From contig JANXOF010000092.1 in the NCBI GenBank assembly GCA_025353725.1, forward strand, positions 62,001-126,000: 64,000 nucleotides of DNA, in the 5' to 3' direction. Source of the DNA: Polyangiaceae bacterium (lineage in GTDB: Bacteria > Myxococcota_A > Polyangia > Polyangiales > Polyangiaceae). Shown piece by piece: positions 9,233 to 17,943 of the stretch. The notes under the pieces were generated by a model. The model was not told the DNA's origin and did no database searches. It saw only the letters and a program-made list of their open reading frames with translations. A program made the translations under genes and the position numbers. Each line of letters starts with the position of its first letter. Within the stretch, counting starts at the first letter, position 1.

Positions 9233-10155
9233 GGCGCACCCGAGCTTCCTGACGCTGCCATACGCGACGCCATCTCTTCGACAAGCCGAGGGCCATCGGT
9301 CCAAACTTCTTGAAGCGCGGTAATCGGAACCTTCACCTCACGCTCGAGGCGGGCGAGGGAGACGCGGGCACGGTCGATTCGCTCCATGGACCGCTCCCCA
9401 AGCGTAGGCCCGCGGCCCGAGAGCAGCGCGCGAACCGCTTCGCGCTCCGCGTCGTTGAACGGGTCAAACGGCACCCGGTTGACGAACACTTGCGCCAGCG
9501 GAATCTCATGGCTCTCGATGCCGTTGATAAGTTCGAGGGCCTCGCTCACGGGAAGGGTCTCAGGGAGGGTAACGACAAGGGCCCCCGTGCGCGCGCGATC
9601 CGTCAGTAGATTGAGCCCCTCGCGGACCGCCGCAGCAATAGGGCCCGAGGGGATGACCCTCAACAAGGACGCAGGAATTTGCGCAAGCGCGAGCGCGTGG
9701 CCCGTCGCCGGGAGATCGACGACAATCAACTCGTACTCGTCCGACCCGTCTCTCCGCTTCGCACGAACCAGATCCAAAAGCCTGTAGAGTACACCCATCT
9801 CGGGAAAGGTCGGAGCGGCCGACAGAAACCTCCGGATCGCGGCGGAGCGCATGGCGGCATCGGCAAGGAGCTTCATCGGCAGTACGTCACGCAAAAAGCG
9901 CGCGTGGCCAAGGTGTGGCGCGAGGAGCACGGCGGCAAGGTTTGGGGCCACGGTCACGGGCTCGATCCCGAGCTGCGGCACCCCGAGGGCGGCCGCGAGC
10001 GCCGAGCTTGCAAGCGGGTCACCGACGATTTCAGCGCAGAGCACGCGCTTGCCTTGGGACGCTGCGAAGCGCGCGAGCGACGCCGTTACGGTCGTCTTCC
10101 CGACACCGCCCTTCCCTGTCACGAGCACGGCACGCAGCGAAAGCAGCCTCTTCAA
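9229..10155 (-). CDS. ArsA/GET3-like ATPase, first member of a pair
   Basis: A 308-residue P-loop ATPase with the complete deviant Walker A GKGGVGKTTVTA at residues 14-25, including the signature lysine. A hydrophobic strand and Asp follow (ELIVVDLPATGHAL), giving the switch II region of the ArsA/GET3 class. No arsenic-binding Cys triad and no GET3 CxxC is visible, so it is a generic ArsA-related ATPase. It ends in a 4-base GTGA overlap with the second ATPase, so the two are translated together and probably form a heterodimer, as inferred for the actinobacterial BagA/BagB pair. It diverges from the zinc-ribbon gene on the other strand with about 70 bp between starts. Confidence 0.88.
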   Translation of the reverse strand: MKRLLSLRAVLVTGKGGVGKTTVTASLARFAASQGKRVLCAEIVGDPLASSALAAALGVPQLGIEPVTVAPNLAAVLLAPHLGHARFLRDVLPMKLLADAAMRSAAIRRFLSAAPTFPEMGVLYRLLDLVRAKRRDGSDEYELIVVDLPATGHALALAQIPASLLRVIPSGPIAAAVREGLNLLTDRARTGALVVTLPETLPVSEALELINGIESHEIPLAQVFVNRVPFDPFNDAEREAVRALLSGRGPTLGERSMERIDRARVSLARLEREVKVPITALQEVWTDGPRLVEEMASRMAASGSSGAP

Positions 10156-10224
10156 TCCTTCCGTGACTTATCACACCCGCGCCGAGGATCACGGGTTGAC
10201 TCGCACCGGTGCTACGCTCTGCCT

Positions 10225-10371
10225 ATGGCGAGCAAGGACAAGGAAGAAATCGAGGTCCGTTGCCCGGACTGCGGCGTCACCGTGCGAATCACGACGGAAG
10301 AGGCCGAGCGTACGCATCAAGCGACCTGCCGTAACGGTCACACGGTGCCGCTGGCCAAGGCCTTGGGCTGA
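10225..10371 (+). CDS. Zinc-ribbon miniprotein
   Basis: A 48-residue protein with CPDCG near residues 14-18 and a second pair of possible ligands, Cys and His, in CRNGH near residues 37-41: a treble-clef or zinc-ribbon pattern that could hold one zinc ion. The rest is Lys/Glu-rich and hydrophilic, so it is probably cytoplasmic. The ATG at 10225 has no Shine-Dalgarno sequence; a TACGCT hexamer lies 6 bp before it, so the mRNA may be leaderless. It is followed after 3 bp by the large Cys-rich exported protein gene. Very short, but the Cys pattern and codon use support a real gene. No function can be assigned. Confidence 0.65.
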   Translation: MASKDKEEIEVRCPDCGVTVRITTEEAERTHQATCRNGHTVPLAKALG

Positions 10372-10374
10372 GGT

Positions 10375-12534
10375 GTGCGGCACGCTTCTGTTCTCATGGC
10401 GGGGACGCTCAGCCTCGCGGCACTGCTAACTCTCGGGGTGGCCGAACCAGGGTGCGCCGATGACCCGCGTGACCTTTTCTCGCGCACCGTCGCGCCCGAC
10501 GCGGGCACCGCCGATCCGCGCTCCAAGCCTCCAAAGGTCGACCCAACGCTCGGCGGCCCGTGCACGGAGGATTCGCAGTGTAACGACGCTCTCGCGTGCA
10601 CGTTCGATAGCTGCGACCGCGAACTCAGGCGCTGTCGAACAATTCCCGACGACTCGCTCTGCGCCGACAGCTCGTTTTGCAACGGTCGTGAAACGTGCGT
10701 GCTGCGCGTCGGGTGCACCGCCTCCGCCGTGGTCACGTGTCAGGACGACGATTCCTGCACACTCGACCGATGCGTCGAGTCGACCAAGGCTTGCGAGCAC
10801 GCCCCACGCGACGTCGACGGCGACGGCGACCCTGATGACCACTGCGTGCGAAAGCGCGATTGCGACGACCTTGATCCGAATGTAGGCAGCCAACGTGCTG
10901 AGATTTGCGGCAATCTTCGCGACGACAATTGCAACGGGCTCGTCGACGAAGCCGGATGCGTGCAACCTGCAAACGACGTGTGCGCGACAGCCCTCGCGAT
11001 CTCAGCTTCCGGTACCTACGCACTCTCGACACGGGCAACGAAGAAAGACTATGGCGCGACCTGCTCCGTGGCGACGCCAAGCAGCGCCAAGGATGTCGTC
11101 GTCGCGATGCGCGTTCCCGGCGGCGTGGGAGACCCCGCTCGGGACGTCGAGGTCTGGGTGACCGCGGACGTCGCGACGAACGAGGTCGCCGTGGCGCTCC
11201 AACGCACCTGCGGCGATGCCGCGAGCGAACTCGGGTGCGGGCACGTCGACCGATCTCCCTCCGCGAGGACGATCGCGCGCGCCGTGCAGCCGGGTACCGT
11301 ACTTTACGCCGTCGTGACCACGCAGACGGAAGGCTTTGCCACCGTAAACGTCGACTTTCGTGCGTCGAGCCCGAAGTCCTCCAACGAAGGCTGCGCGGCG
11401 CCGGAGGCTGTCGCGCTCGATGCCCCGACCGTCGTGCGCCTCGTCGACGCGGAAAGGGACCTTGAAACCGACTGCGAAAAGGCGAAAACAGGCGAACTTG
11501 CCTATTCGTTTATGCTGGCCGAGCCACGCGACGTACGAATTTTTGCGTCGACGCTCGTGGGCGCCGGCGTCCCCGTGGTGACGCTGCGCGACGCGGACTG
11601 CACGCGCGAGGTTCGCTGTACGGAGTCGCCCTCACGCCCACTTTTCGCGCGCGGGCTCGACGCTGGAAGGCACGTTTTCAGCGTGGCGGCCACGCAGCCC
11701 ATCGACGCGAGCGTGCTCGTAACAGCGTATCCGCCGACGGCGGCGCCGGCGAACCAGAGTTGCACAACGGCGCCCGCTATCGAGCCAAACACGACCCTCG
11801 CCGTCGACCTTTCGGGCCATGAGGCCGCCCTCAAAAGCGGCTGTTTTGCAGGAGGCTTAGCCGCCGCCTACGCACTCACACTTGCACGCGCGAGTGACGT
11901 GCTGCTGATCGGCCGATTTCCCGCCAACGAATCTGGCTCGTTGGCCCTTCACGGGCCGTCGTGCGCGCCGGGCGGTGTCCTGGGGGACGGCTGCGCGGTC
12001 GGTGTGTCGCCGCAGCGCGTGAGCGGCCGGAGCGTTCCCGCCGGAGACTACCGCGTCGTTGTGGCCGACGAGCTAGGCCAGACCGCTCAACTCTCGGTGC
12101 TCGCGCGCGACGCCGTCCCGCCGACGACCGTAGGCGCGTCCGACACGTGCGCCGCAGCCTTCGTGCTTCCCGCCGCGGGCGGCTTTTTTACGGGAGATAC
12201 GTCGAACGCCGCGGCGGACTACAGCGCCGGGTGTGACGCTCCGGGGCAGCCACTAAGCGGCGCCAAAGATCAGATTCTCAGGCTCGATCTCGCGGCGTCG
12301 CGGCGAGTCGTGATGGACATGACAGGGTCGGCCTTCACGACGGTCCTCGATGTCCGAAAGGGCGCCGTGTGCGGGTCGGCCATCGAGGTCCCAGGCGCGT
12401 GCTTCGTAGGAAAGGGATCCGGAAAAAGCTTCCTCGACCTCACCCTCGGCGCGGGCACGTACTGGCTTCAAATCGACGGTTATGCCGGCGAATTCGGCCC
12501 GTGGAGTCTCGACGTACGCGTCCTGCCTCCGTGA
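10375..12534 (+). CDS. Large exported Cys-rich protein with MopE-type metal-binding motif and repeated beta domains
   Basis: A 719-residue protein with an N-terminal export signal ending at a Cys (VAEPGC), which may be a loose lipobox. Residues about 55-135 are Cys-rich with the DALACTFDSC / DDSCTLDRC pattern typical of myxobacterial surface proteins. A putative metal-binding motif of the MopE type follows (DVDGDGDPDD, RDCDDLDP, DDNCNGLVDE). The remainder comprises about four beta-rich repeats of roughly 115-130 residues, each opening with an NDxC-, NExC-, NQSC- or SDTC-like element, resembling PPC-type bacterial domains. The GTG at 10375 is 3 bp after the zinc-ribbon gene; an in-frame ATG at 10396 is the alternative. 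It is probably an outer-membrane or secreted protein. Ligand and function are unknown. Confidence 0.78.
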   Translation: MRHASVLMAGTLSLAALLTLGVAEPGCADDPRDLFSRTVAPDAGTADPRSKPPKVDPTLGGPCTEDSQCNDALACTFDSCDRELRRCRTIPDDSLCADSSFCNGRETCVLRVGCTASAVVTCQDDDSCTLDRCVESTKACEHAPRDVDGDGDPDDHCVRKRDCDDLDPNVGSQRAEICGNLRDDNCNGLVDEAGCVQPANDVCATALAISASGTYALSTRATKKDYGATCSVATPSSAKDVVVAMRVPGGVGDPARDVEVWVTADVATNEVAVALQRTCGDAASELGCGHVDRSPSARTIARAVQPGTVLYAVVTTQTEGFATVNVDFRASSPKSSNEGCAAPEAVALDAPTVVRLVDAERDLETDCEKAKTGELAYSFMLAEPRDVRIFASTLVGAGVPVVTLRDADCTREVRCTESPSRPLFARGLDAGRHVFSVAATQPIDASVLVTAYPPTAAPANQSCTTAPAIEPNTTLAVDLSGHEAALKSGCFAGGLAAAYALTLARASDVLLIGRFPANESGSLALHGPSCAPGGVLGDGCAVGVSPQRVSGRSVPAGDYRVVVADELGQTAQLSVLARDAVPPTTVGASDTCAAAFVLPAAGGFFTGDTSNAAADYSAGCDAPGQPLSGAKDQILRLDLAASRRVVMDMTGSAFTTVLDVRKGAVCGSAIEVPGACFVGKGSGKSFLDLTLGAGTYWLQIDGYAGEFGPWSLDVRVLPP

Positions 12535-12600
12535 GCAACTTTCCTCGACGTCCGAATCGAGGAGTGCACAACGGCCTCACGCGTCTGCTAAGGGCGAAGG

Positions 12601-13092
12601 ATGTCCCTCGAGCCTCGACCGCAGCTTCGTAGCCGTACCCAAATGACCGAATACGTACTCCCGCAACACGCCAACGCGCTCGGAAGCGTTTTCGGCGGAC
12701 AAATTATGGCGTGGGTCGACCTGTGCGGAGCTATCTGCGCGCAGCGACACTCGGGCCGAATGGCCGTCACCGCGTTCGTCGACGACCTGAAGTTCGAGCA
12801 ACCCGTGCGTGTCGGCGAGGTTGTCCGGCTTCAGGCGACGGTGAGCGCCGTCTTTCGAACGTCGATGGAAATCGAGGTCATCGTGGAGGGTGAAGAGTCG
12901 ACCACGGGGAGAAGGTGGCCTTGCGTCGACGCACGCCTCACGTTTGTCGCTATCGATGACCTGCGAAAGCCCACGCTCATCCCTCAACTCACGCTCGATA
13001 CGGACGAGGTCCGGGCATCCCAAGCCGCCGGAGAGAGACGGCGGAGAGAGCGTCTTGCGCAAAAATCGACGTCTACGATCACGGAAGGGTGA
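12601..13092 (+). CDS. Acyl-CoA thioesterase, hotdog fold
   Basis: A 163-residue single hotdog domain of the YciA/ACOT type, which hydrolyses acyl-CoA to free fatty acid and CoA in the cytoplasm. Recognisable elements are the early LPQHANALGSVFGG segment (the Asn/Gly/Gly loop of the active site), the hotdog helix IMAWVDLCGAICAQRHSG and later strands with VRVGEVVRLQATV. The C-terminal tail is Arg/Glu-rich and probably disordered. AAGGG lies about 7 bp before the ATG. It follows the Cys-rich protein by 66 bp and converges on the NrsF-like gene with only 15 bp between stops. Substrate chain length cannot be read from the sequence. Confidence 0.88.
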   Translation: MSLEPRPQLRSRTQMTEYVLPQHANALGSVFGGQIMAWVDLCGAICAQRHSGRMAVTAFVDDLKFEQPVRVGEVVRLQATVSAVFRTSMEIEVIVEGEESTTGRRWPCVDARLTFVAIDDLRKPTLIPQLTLDTDEVRASQAAGERRRRERLAQKSTSTITEG

Positions 13093-13107
13093 AGCCCGTC
13101 GCGAGAC

Positions 13108-13797
13108 CTACCGCAGGGGTTGTAGGCGGAGCACAAACCGGCCGAGCACCCCGCCGATCATCGAGAGAAGGAGCGCCGGTAAAACATGGGCGAGCATGCC
13201 GTGGAGCGCGGCGGCGTGCGCACACCGCAGCGTCGCGAGAGCCACCGTGTAAGCCCCCGCTGTCATTCCTAACGCAGCCCCCGTCACCGTGGGGTGGACG
13301 GGGTCGGTCCCGCGTTTTAGAAGCAGCCACACCACGAGGGGAAGCGATCCCTGAATCACGCTCATCAACCCGCAAGCGAGGTCCGTCGCACGACTTACGT
13401 GCTCGCCTCCGAGATCGGGCCACGCCATAGAGGCTCCCCAGATGGCCATCGCCAGCAGCAGCGCAGTCAGCGCAAGGGCCGACACCAGAACCACGCGCGG
13501 TCGCCCAAGCATCGAACCCGGCTGACCGGAAGAAAGACGCGTCATGGCGGCCGACGCAACAAGAGCGAAACCGAGGAGGAACGCGACCATCTCGAACGGG
13601 CGGGCGCCTTGTGTCGGCCCGCCCATGCCGAGGAACAGCCCGCACGTCGCCAGCGCGCCAACGCCGGCGAGCCAGGCGGCGCGACGCGTGTAAACAGCAC
13701 GGGCTGGAGACGGCGTCCCCGCTATCGCTTCGAGCACGCGAGCTCGAGCGCCAGCATCAACGGAGGAAGATCGCCCGGCGGTATCGTCGCTCGTCAT
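13108..13797 (-). CDS. NrsF-like (DUF1109) membrane anti-sigma factor
   Basis: A 229-residue integral membrane protein with about six hydrophobic helices starting near residue 40. The C-terminal half carries the family layout: a HPTVTGAALGMTAG segment, then a Cys four residues before an alanine-rich helix with a conserved His. Its start overlaps the stop of the ECF sigma factor by four bases (ATGA), which is the usual position of the cognate anti-sigma factor. In Caulobacter and Cupriavidus, NrsF/CnrY-type proteins of this family hold an ECF factor at the membrane until a signal releases it. Binding to the adjacent sigma factor is inferred from gene order; the signal is unknown. Confidence 0.82.
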   Translation of the reverse strand: MTSDDTAGRSSSVDAGARARVLEAIAGTPSPARAVYTRRAAWLAGVGALATCGLFLGMGGPTQGARPFEMVAFLLGFALVASAAMTRLSSGQPGSMLGRPRVVLVSALALTALLLAMAIWGASMAWPDLGGEHVSRATDLACGLMSVIQGSLPLVVWLLLKRGTDPVHPTVTGAALGMTAGAYTVALATLRCAHAAALHGMLAHVLPALLLSMIGGVLGRFVLRLQPLR

Positions 13798-14450
13798 GGC
13801 GCGTCCCTGAGGTGGTCCGCCGCGAGCTCGCCGAGCACTTCGCGCATCGCCTCGTACGCACGGTGTGCGCGAAGCTTCACGGCAGCCACGGTCGTTCCGA
13901 GCACTTGAGCCGCCTCCTTTACCGTCAGACCGTCCTGCTTAATGAGCTCAAACGCCATGCGCTGGTTTTCGGGAAGTCGCGCCAATTCCTGCGTGAGACG
14001 AGCTGCAACCTCTTTCGCGACGACGACATCGTCCGCGCGATCGTCCGTGGAAGCGAGCGGGCGAATCGCGTCATCGAAGTCGACGGGAGCAAGCACTTCC
14101 CGACTGCCGCGTCGATGAGAATCAATGAGTAAGCGCCGCGCAATGGCGAAGGCCCACGGCACGACTTGCGCTCCTACAAGAAACCGACCGCGAGCACGGT
14201 GAATCTGGAGCATGGTCTGCTGAACGACGTCTTCAGCGCGCGCTCTGTCACGCGTGTAACGTGCAAGAAATCCGTAGAGGCGAGGTGCGAGACCGTCATA
14301 GAGTTCGGCAAACGCGCTGTCGTCACCCGTCGCATAGCGATCCATTGCGGCGTTAAGGTGCGAGGCTGACGACGACCGCGACGCACCATGCGTCTCCGCT
14401 TCCGACTCCGACGCGCACGGTGTGCGAGGCGCGTTTGAAGGGTCTGCCAC
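13794..14450 (-). CDS. ECF RNA polymerase sigma factor (NrsF-coupled)
   Basis: Region sigma-2 begins with YATGDDSAFAELYDGLAPRLYGFL and continues through DRARAEDVVQQTMLQIHRA; a linker and region sigma-4 follow, with LPENQRMAFELIKQDGLTVKEAAQ and the helix-turn-helix segment VLGTTVAAVKLRAHRAYE. It would direct RNA polymerase to a small regulon. The start is uncertain: sigma homology begins about 100 residues into the longest frame (ATG at 14651), and I used the GTG at 14450, which leaves a short Ser/Ala-rich lead. No start has a good ribosome site. The gene is translationally coupled to the NrsF-like gene downstream. Confidence 0.85.
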   Translation of the reverse strand: MADPSNAPRTPCASESEAETHGASRSSSASHLNAAMDRYATGDDSAFAELYDGLAPRLYGFLARYTRDRARAEDVVQQTMLQIHRARGRFLVGAQVVPWAFAIARRLLIDSHRRGSREVLAPVDFDDAIRPLASTDDRADDVVVAKEVAARLTQELARLPENQRMAFELIKQDGLTVKEAAQVLGTTVAAVKLRAHRAYEAMREVLGELAADHLRDAP

Positions 14451-14854
14451 ATGAGTTTGCGGACTCAACACCACGTGCGTCGTATCACGGAGGAGCCAGC
14501 CCATGGAGGAAGCTACATCCACCGACAGCGACAAGGCGGAAAAGGCGAACATGGCGTGGGGCTCACGGAGCATTACGCCGCATTGGGCAAGAAGTTTCGA
14601 CGGCTCGCGGCTCACGAATGCCACAGCCGTGACAGCCGGTGACTGGGACATAGCCGAACCAGTCGATGTCGTTTGTCCTCATCGGCGGTGAGTTGAATCT
14701 CGCCCATGCGCCGCGTCGCCGAGGAAAGAAGGCCGAAAAAAGAAGCTTAGAGCCGGTAGCCTACGTTCTGCGCAGGCCTTCGGCGCGTATGTTGCTGCGC
14801 ATCCCGAGAAGCGATGCCCAACAGAAGTGCGCCTGGCAGGAAGACACGATCGAC
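14451..14854. other. Intergenic region between divergent ECF sigma and outer-membrane protein genes
   Basis: About 400 bp with no recognisable gene. It may include the 5' end of the sigma gene if the longer start at 14651 is used. I looked for ECF-type or TTGACA-type promoters and saw none convincing on either strand. Confidence 0.5.
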
Positions 14855-15520
14855 ATGAGCCGCGGAGCTGCCATCGCGGCCCGAGGCGCGCTCATCGCTT
14901 CTCTGTTCGGCACAAGCTCGGCATTCGCCGACACGACAGCGACCGAGGGCGCTGGCGTCGACTGGTCGCGGGTACTTGTCGAGTTCGACGCTCTTGCGCG
15001 TCGCGGCGCGGATGTTCTCGATAGCCCACGCTGTAGTCGTGCAGGTTGCCAGACGGAGACGAACGTGACGGCCGCTCGTCCGGAACGCGCGATTCGTTTT
15101 GACGTCGAAGAAACGTCGAAAGCTTGGTTCGGCATCCAGCCACGACTCACGCTCGTGGCACGCGATTGGGCCGGGTCTTTTCGTGTCGCAGGCGACCGTC
15201 TGGCACTTGTCGACGTCATGCGCCTCACGACTTCGACGCGCATGGTGCTCACTCGGGTGCGCGTAACGAACGCCCGTGTCGCGCCGTTCGCGCAGATCGG
15301 GCTTGGCCAATGGCGCACCGATCCCGCGCTCATGCCACACACCGCGCGGTATGAAGAGATCGCAGCTCAAGTCGCGCTCGGGGTCGAGATCCGAGTCAGC
15401 AGCGCATGGGCCTTAGGCGTCGAGCAGACAGGAACGATGCTGCACCGTGAACGCGGGGACAATAGCTTGCCGTGCGCCCGCATGTGGAGCTCCGCGCTGG
15501 CGTCGCGCCTCGAGTTCTAG
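14855..15520 (+). CDS. Small exported protein, possible outer-membrane beta-barrel
   Basis: A 221-residue protein with a clear signal peptide (RGAAIAARGALIASLFGTSSAFA). It has one Cys pair (CSRAGC) near residue 65, then alternating hydrophobic/hydrophilic strands and a C-terminal Phe (SRLEF), as in many outer-membrane barrels. I chose the ATG at 14855 because it gives a normal signal peptide and an AGGAAG lies about 13 bp upstream; the same frame is open further left without a signal peptide. It converges on the caspase/barrel gene, whose C-terminal part looks similar in style, but I found no clear sequence match between them. Function unknown. Confidence 0.62.
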   Translation: MSRGAAIAARGALIASLFGTSSAFADTTATEGAGVDWSRVLVEFDALARRGADVLDSPRCSRAGCQTETNVTAARPERAIRFDVEETSKAWFGIQPRLTLVARDWAGSFRVAGDRLALVDVMRLTTSTRMVLTRVRVTNARVAPFAQIGLGQWRTDPALMPHTARYEEIAAQVALGVEIRVSSAWALGVEQTGTMLHRERGDNSLPCARMWSSALASRLEF

Positions 15521-15574
15521 CGAGGCACGTCTTCGCGTGCGATCGCGCACCGGTAAACAAAGGGTCGGAAGGTG

Positions 15575-17155
15575 TTACCAGCGCTTGCCGAGTCCCACGC
15601 CCGGACGAAGAGCAAATGACGCGACAACCTCCGTACGGTCTCCGCCGGTGCGTGAAAGAGAAAAGACATAAACCTGAGCCTCGACTTCGCCGAAAACGTA
15701 GACCCCGCCCACGAGATCTCGCGTAACGCCTATTCCGGCGCTGCCCTCGCCTGCGAGCGACATGCGATCTGGGGCGACGCCGCGCGTCGTAAACGATTGG
15801 TGAAGAGTCGCCATGGCAAGACCCACGCCAACGTCGAGGGTTACAAACGGCGTATCCCACGACCGAACGACGTTGAGCCCAAGCTCCACCTCGTCACTCC
15901 GTGCGCCAAGCGTCGCATTGTCGAACGTGCTCCGGCACACACCAGCGCGTGGCACGAGACTGAGAGCACGAAAGTCAATTGGATACCCAAAGAAGACCCC
16001 GTGACATAGCGAGGCCGCATTCGCAAGTGGAGTTCGGACGCGATAACCGACTTGAGGCCCGTGCACTATGGATACGTCGCTCCCGCCTTTGCGAACGAGT
16101 CGCGCGTACGCGACACGGTGAAGAAGTGCGTCGGCCACAATCCGGTTTTCGCCGGCGTCGACACGGAGCTCACCCTCGAGGAGAAAAGAAGCGCCGCGGC
16201 CGCGGACAAAGTAGCGACCGGGCTTCACCGTGAGGCGCCGGCTAACGTCCCGTTCACCGACCTCGCCGACGACCGATCCGTCACTGGACGCTGCCATCAC
16301 GAGGTACGAAAGCGCTTGAGGAAAGAGGAGAGACGACCGCGACGCGCCGTGAGCGGTAAGATCCGTGAGCACCACGTTGCCCTGACCGCGTAAATCAAAG
16401 CGGAACGACGGATGCTGCGGCCCCACCCACGACTGACTCGTCGCGCGAAGGGTCGCGTCGTAGGCGTGGCGATAGGCCTCTTCGAGGACGACCAACCCGT
16501 CTCCATTTGAATCCGCCGCGCCGAGGAGTCCGCTCACGAACGCGTGCGTGAAGAATGAACCTTTGAGCGTGTCGGACTCCTGCGCGTCTTCGTTCGCGGC
16601 CGTCGACGTAAGCACAACCATGCCTTGTCCGGCCAACCGGTCGTCCATTTCGATCGCGAACGGGGCCGTCGAACGCCCGCCTTTTGTGCGCGTTATCGTG
16701 CCTGAACGACACGCGTCGATCACGAGTAAGCGCAGCGTCGCGCCTGACTCCCGTACGGTTTGTTCGATTTCGGCGAGCGCGAGCGTCGATTCGCCAAGAT
16801 GCAGCGCGCCGGCGTCGGCGTGGCCCGAATAAAAAACGAAGAGCATGGTTTCGGCCGCGCCGTTCATCCGCCGTATGCGATCATTGACATTGGCGAGCGT
16901 GTGCCGCACGGATTCCGCGTTCTCTCCGCGAAGCAGCACGGAGTTTGCCGGTGAAAACCCACCAAGGTCCTTCAACACCTCCTGCACACGGGATGCCTCA
17001 GCCTCCGCGTAACGGAGTTCGGTGTCGCCGCGTGCGCCTACGTTATTGCCAAGAATGACGGCAAATCGCTCGACACTCGCGAGCGCGTGTGACGAAGTGA
17101 GGAGAGCGGTGAAGGCCACAAGCCACGAAAGCCATCGCACGCATCCGCGTGGCAT
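15575..17155 (-). CDS. Exported caspase-like (C14) protein with C-terminal beta-barrel-like domain
   Basis: A 526-residue protein. A signal peptide (WLSWLVAFTALLTSSHALA) is followed by a caspase p20-type domain at about residues 28-270 with the catalytic pair His112 (YSGHAD) and Cys149 (IDACRSG). A short beta domain (KPGRYFVRGRG) follows, then about 200 residues of alternating strands with aromatic ends and a terminal Trp, which looks like an outer-membrane barrel. The ATG at 17155 overlaps the anti-sigma stop by one base (TGATG); the longer frame back to 17200 would run into that gene. It is the third gene of the sigma / anti-sigma / caspase operon. Caspase-like (metacaspase or paracaspase type) proteins cleave after basic residues or Asp; the specificity here is unknown. 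Confidence 0.82.
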   Translation of the reverse strand: MPRGCVRWLSWLVAFTALLTSSHALASVERFAVILGNNVGARGDTELRYAEAEASRVQEVLKDLGGFSPANSVLLRGENAESVRHTLANVNDRIRRMNGAAETMLFVFYSGHADAGALHLGESTLALAEIEQTVRESGATLRLLVIDACRSGTITRTKGGRSTAPFAIEMDDRLAGQGMVVLTSTAANEDAQESDTLKGSFFTHAFVSGLLGAADSNGDGLVVLEEAYRHAYDATLRATSQSWVGPQHPSFRFDLRGQGNVVLTDLTAHGASRSSLLFPQALSYLVMAASSDGSVVGEVGERDVSRRLTVKPGRYFVRGRGASFLLEGELRVDAGENRIVADALLHRVAYARLVRKGGSDVSIVHGPQVGYRVRTPLANAASLCHGVFFGYPIDFRALSLVPRAGVCRSTFDNATLGARSDEVELGLNVVRSWDTPFVTLDVGVGLAMATLHQSFTTRGVAPDRMSLAGEGSAGIGVTRDLVGGVYVFGEVEAQVYVFSLSRTGGDRTEVVASFALRPGVGLGKRW

Positions 17156-17943
17156 CACGGACGAGCACGCTTGTCTAGCGTTTGACGGCCGACGGAACAC
17201 CCGACGGGGGCCGGAGTACGCGAAGGATCCGCCTCGATTCCGCGGCGGACCGCCTCAAGCGGAAGCGGCGCATCACAGAAAATTCCGAAGAGCACTTCCT
17301 CGCCCAGTGTGTCGTCGAGGAGGGTGCTCGTCGGCAACGCCACGCTGTCACCAGCCGCCACAAACGCCGACGTCTCGCCCGCCTCTGGAGAGTAGACGCT
17401 CGCCTTGCCCGCGCCGTCGAGGCTGAAAATGGCAAGATAACGCGGCGCGCGCGCGGTGTAAGCAAAGCGAAGCAAGTCGCCCGGGTAGACGCGCATGCCC
17501 GTCACTCCCTCGGTCACGTGCGGCCCTCGCTTGACGAAGAACGTCATGCGCTCGCTTCCTTTCAGGCGAACGCCGTCGGGCACGTCAGGCCGACTTTGGA
17601 GAAAAAGCGTGGTCATCGCGGCGATGGCGAGCGCCCCTCCGAACGCCACGGCCTTCGCGGAAGCCGGGAGGCGCATGCGAAGGCCTGAGCGTGAGCTTGA
17701 CGAGGCGATGGCGGTTGCGTTGGGCGACGCGACGGCGGTTCGTCTCGTCAGCGGTGGTGCACTTTGCAAGTAAGTTGTCCTCGCGGCGTCCAGATCGTTG
17801 AACCGAGCCGTGCAACGAGAACAGGTGGCGAGATGTGCATGCGCGCTCGCTCGCGACGCCGCGGTGAACTCGCCAACCATAAGCTTATCCATCTGCAGGT
17901 CCGAAAGGCACTGACGGCTACGTGTCTGGCTAAGTGTCGTCAC
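17155..17943 (-). CDS. Zinc-finger anti-sigma factor with DUF4384-like external domain
   Basis: A 262-residue single-pass protein. The N-terminal about 60 residues contain the anti-sigma zinc-finger pattern HLATCSRC with an upstream His. A transmembrane helix follows at about residues 100-125 (AVAFGGALAIAAMTTLFL). The external region has the FFVKRG, VYPGDLLRF and PRYLAIFSLDG pattern of DUF4384-like domains, which often sit beside caspase-like proteins. The GTG at 17943 overlaps the sigma stop as GTGA; the longer frame back to 18015 would overlap the sigma gene by 75 bases. It should hold the neighbouring ECF factor at the inner membrane and sense something outside; this is inferred from domain layout and gene order. 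Confidence 0.82.
   Translation of the reverse strand: MTTLSQTRSRQCLSDLQMDKLMVGEFTAASRASAHAHLATCSRCTARFNDLDAARTTYLQSAPPLTRRTAVASPNATAIASSSSRSGLRMRLPASAKAVAFGGALAIAAMTTLFLQSRPDVPDGVRLKGSERMTFFVKRGPHVTEGVTGMRVYPGDLLRFAYTARAPRYLAIFSLDGAGKASVYSPEAGETSAFVAAGDSVALPTSTLLDDTLGEEVLFGIFCDAPLPLEAVRRGIEADPSRTPAPVGCSVGRQTLDKRARP

Noticed and set aside
10196-10218. TTGACT...TACGCT as a standard promoter before the zinc-ribbon gene
   Set aside because: Spacing is only 11 bp, too short for sigma70; kept only as a -10-like element.
15525-15540. Hairpin GCACG-TCTTCG-CGTGC between convergent genes as a terminator
   Set aside because: Only 5-bp arms and no T-run on either strand; it may be chance in GC-rich DNA.
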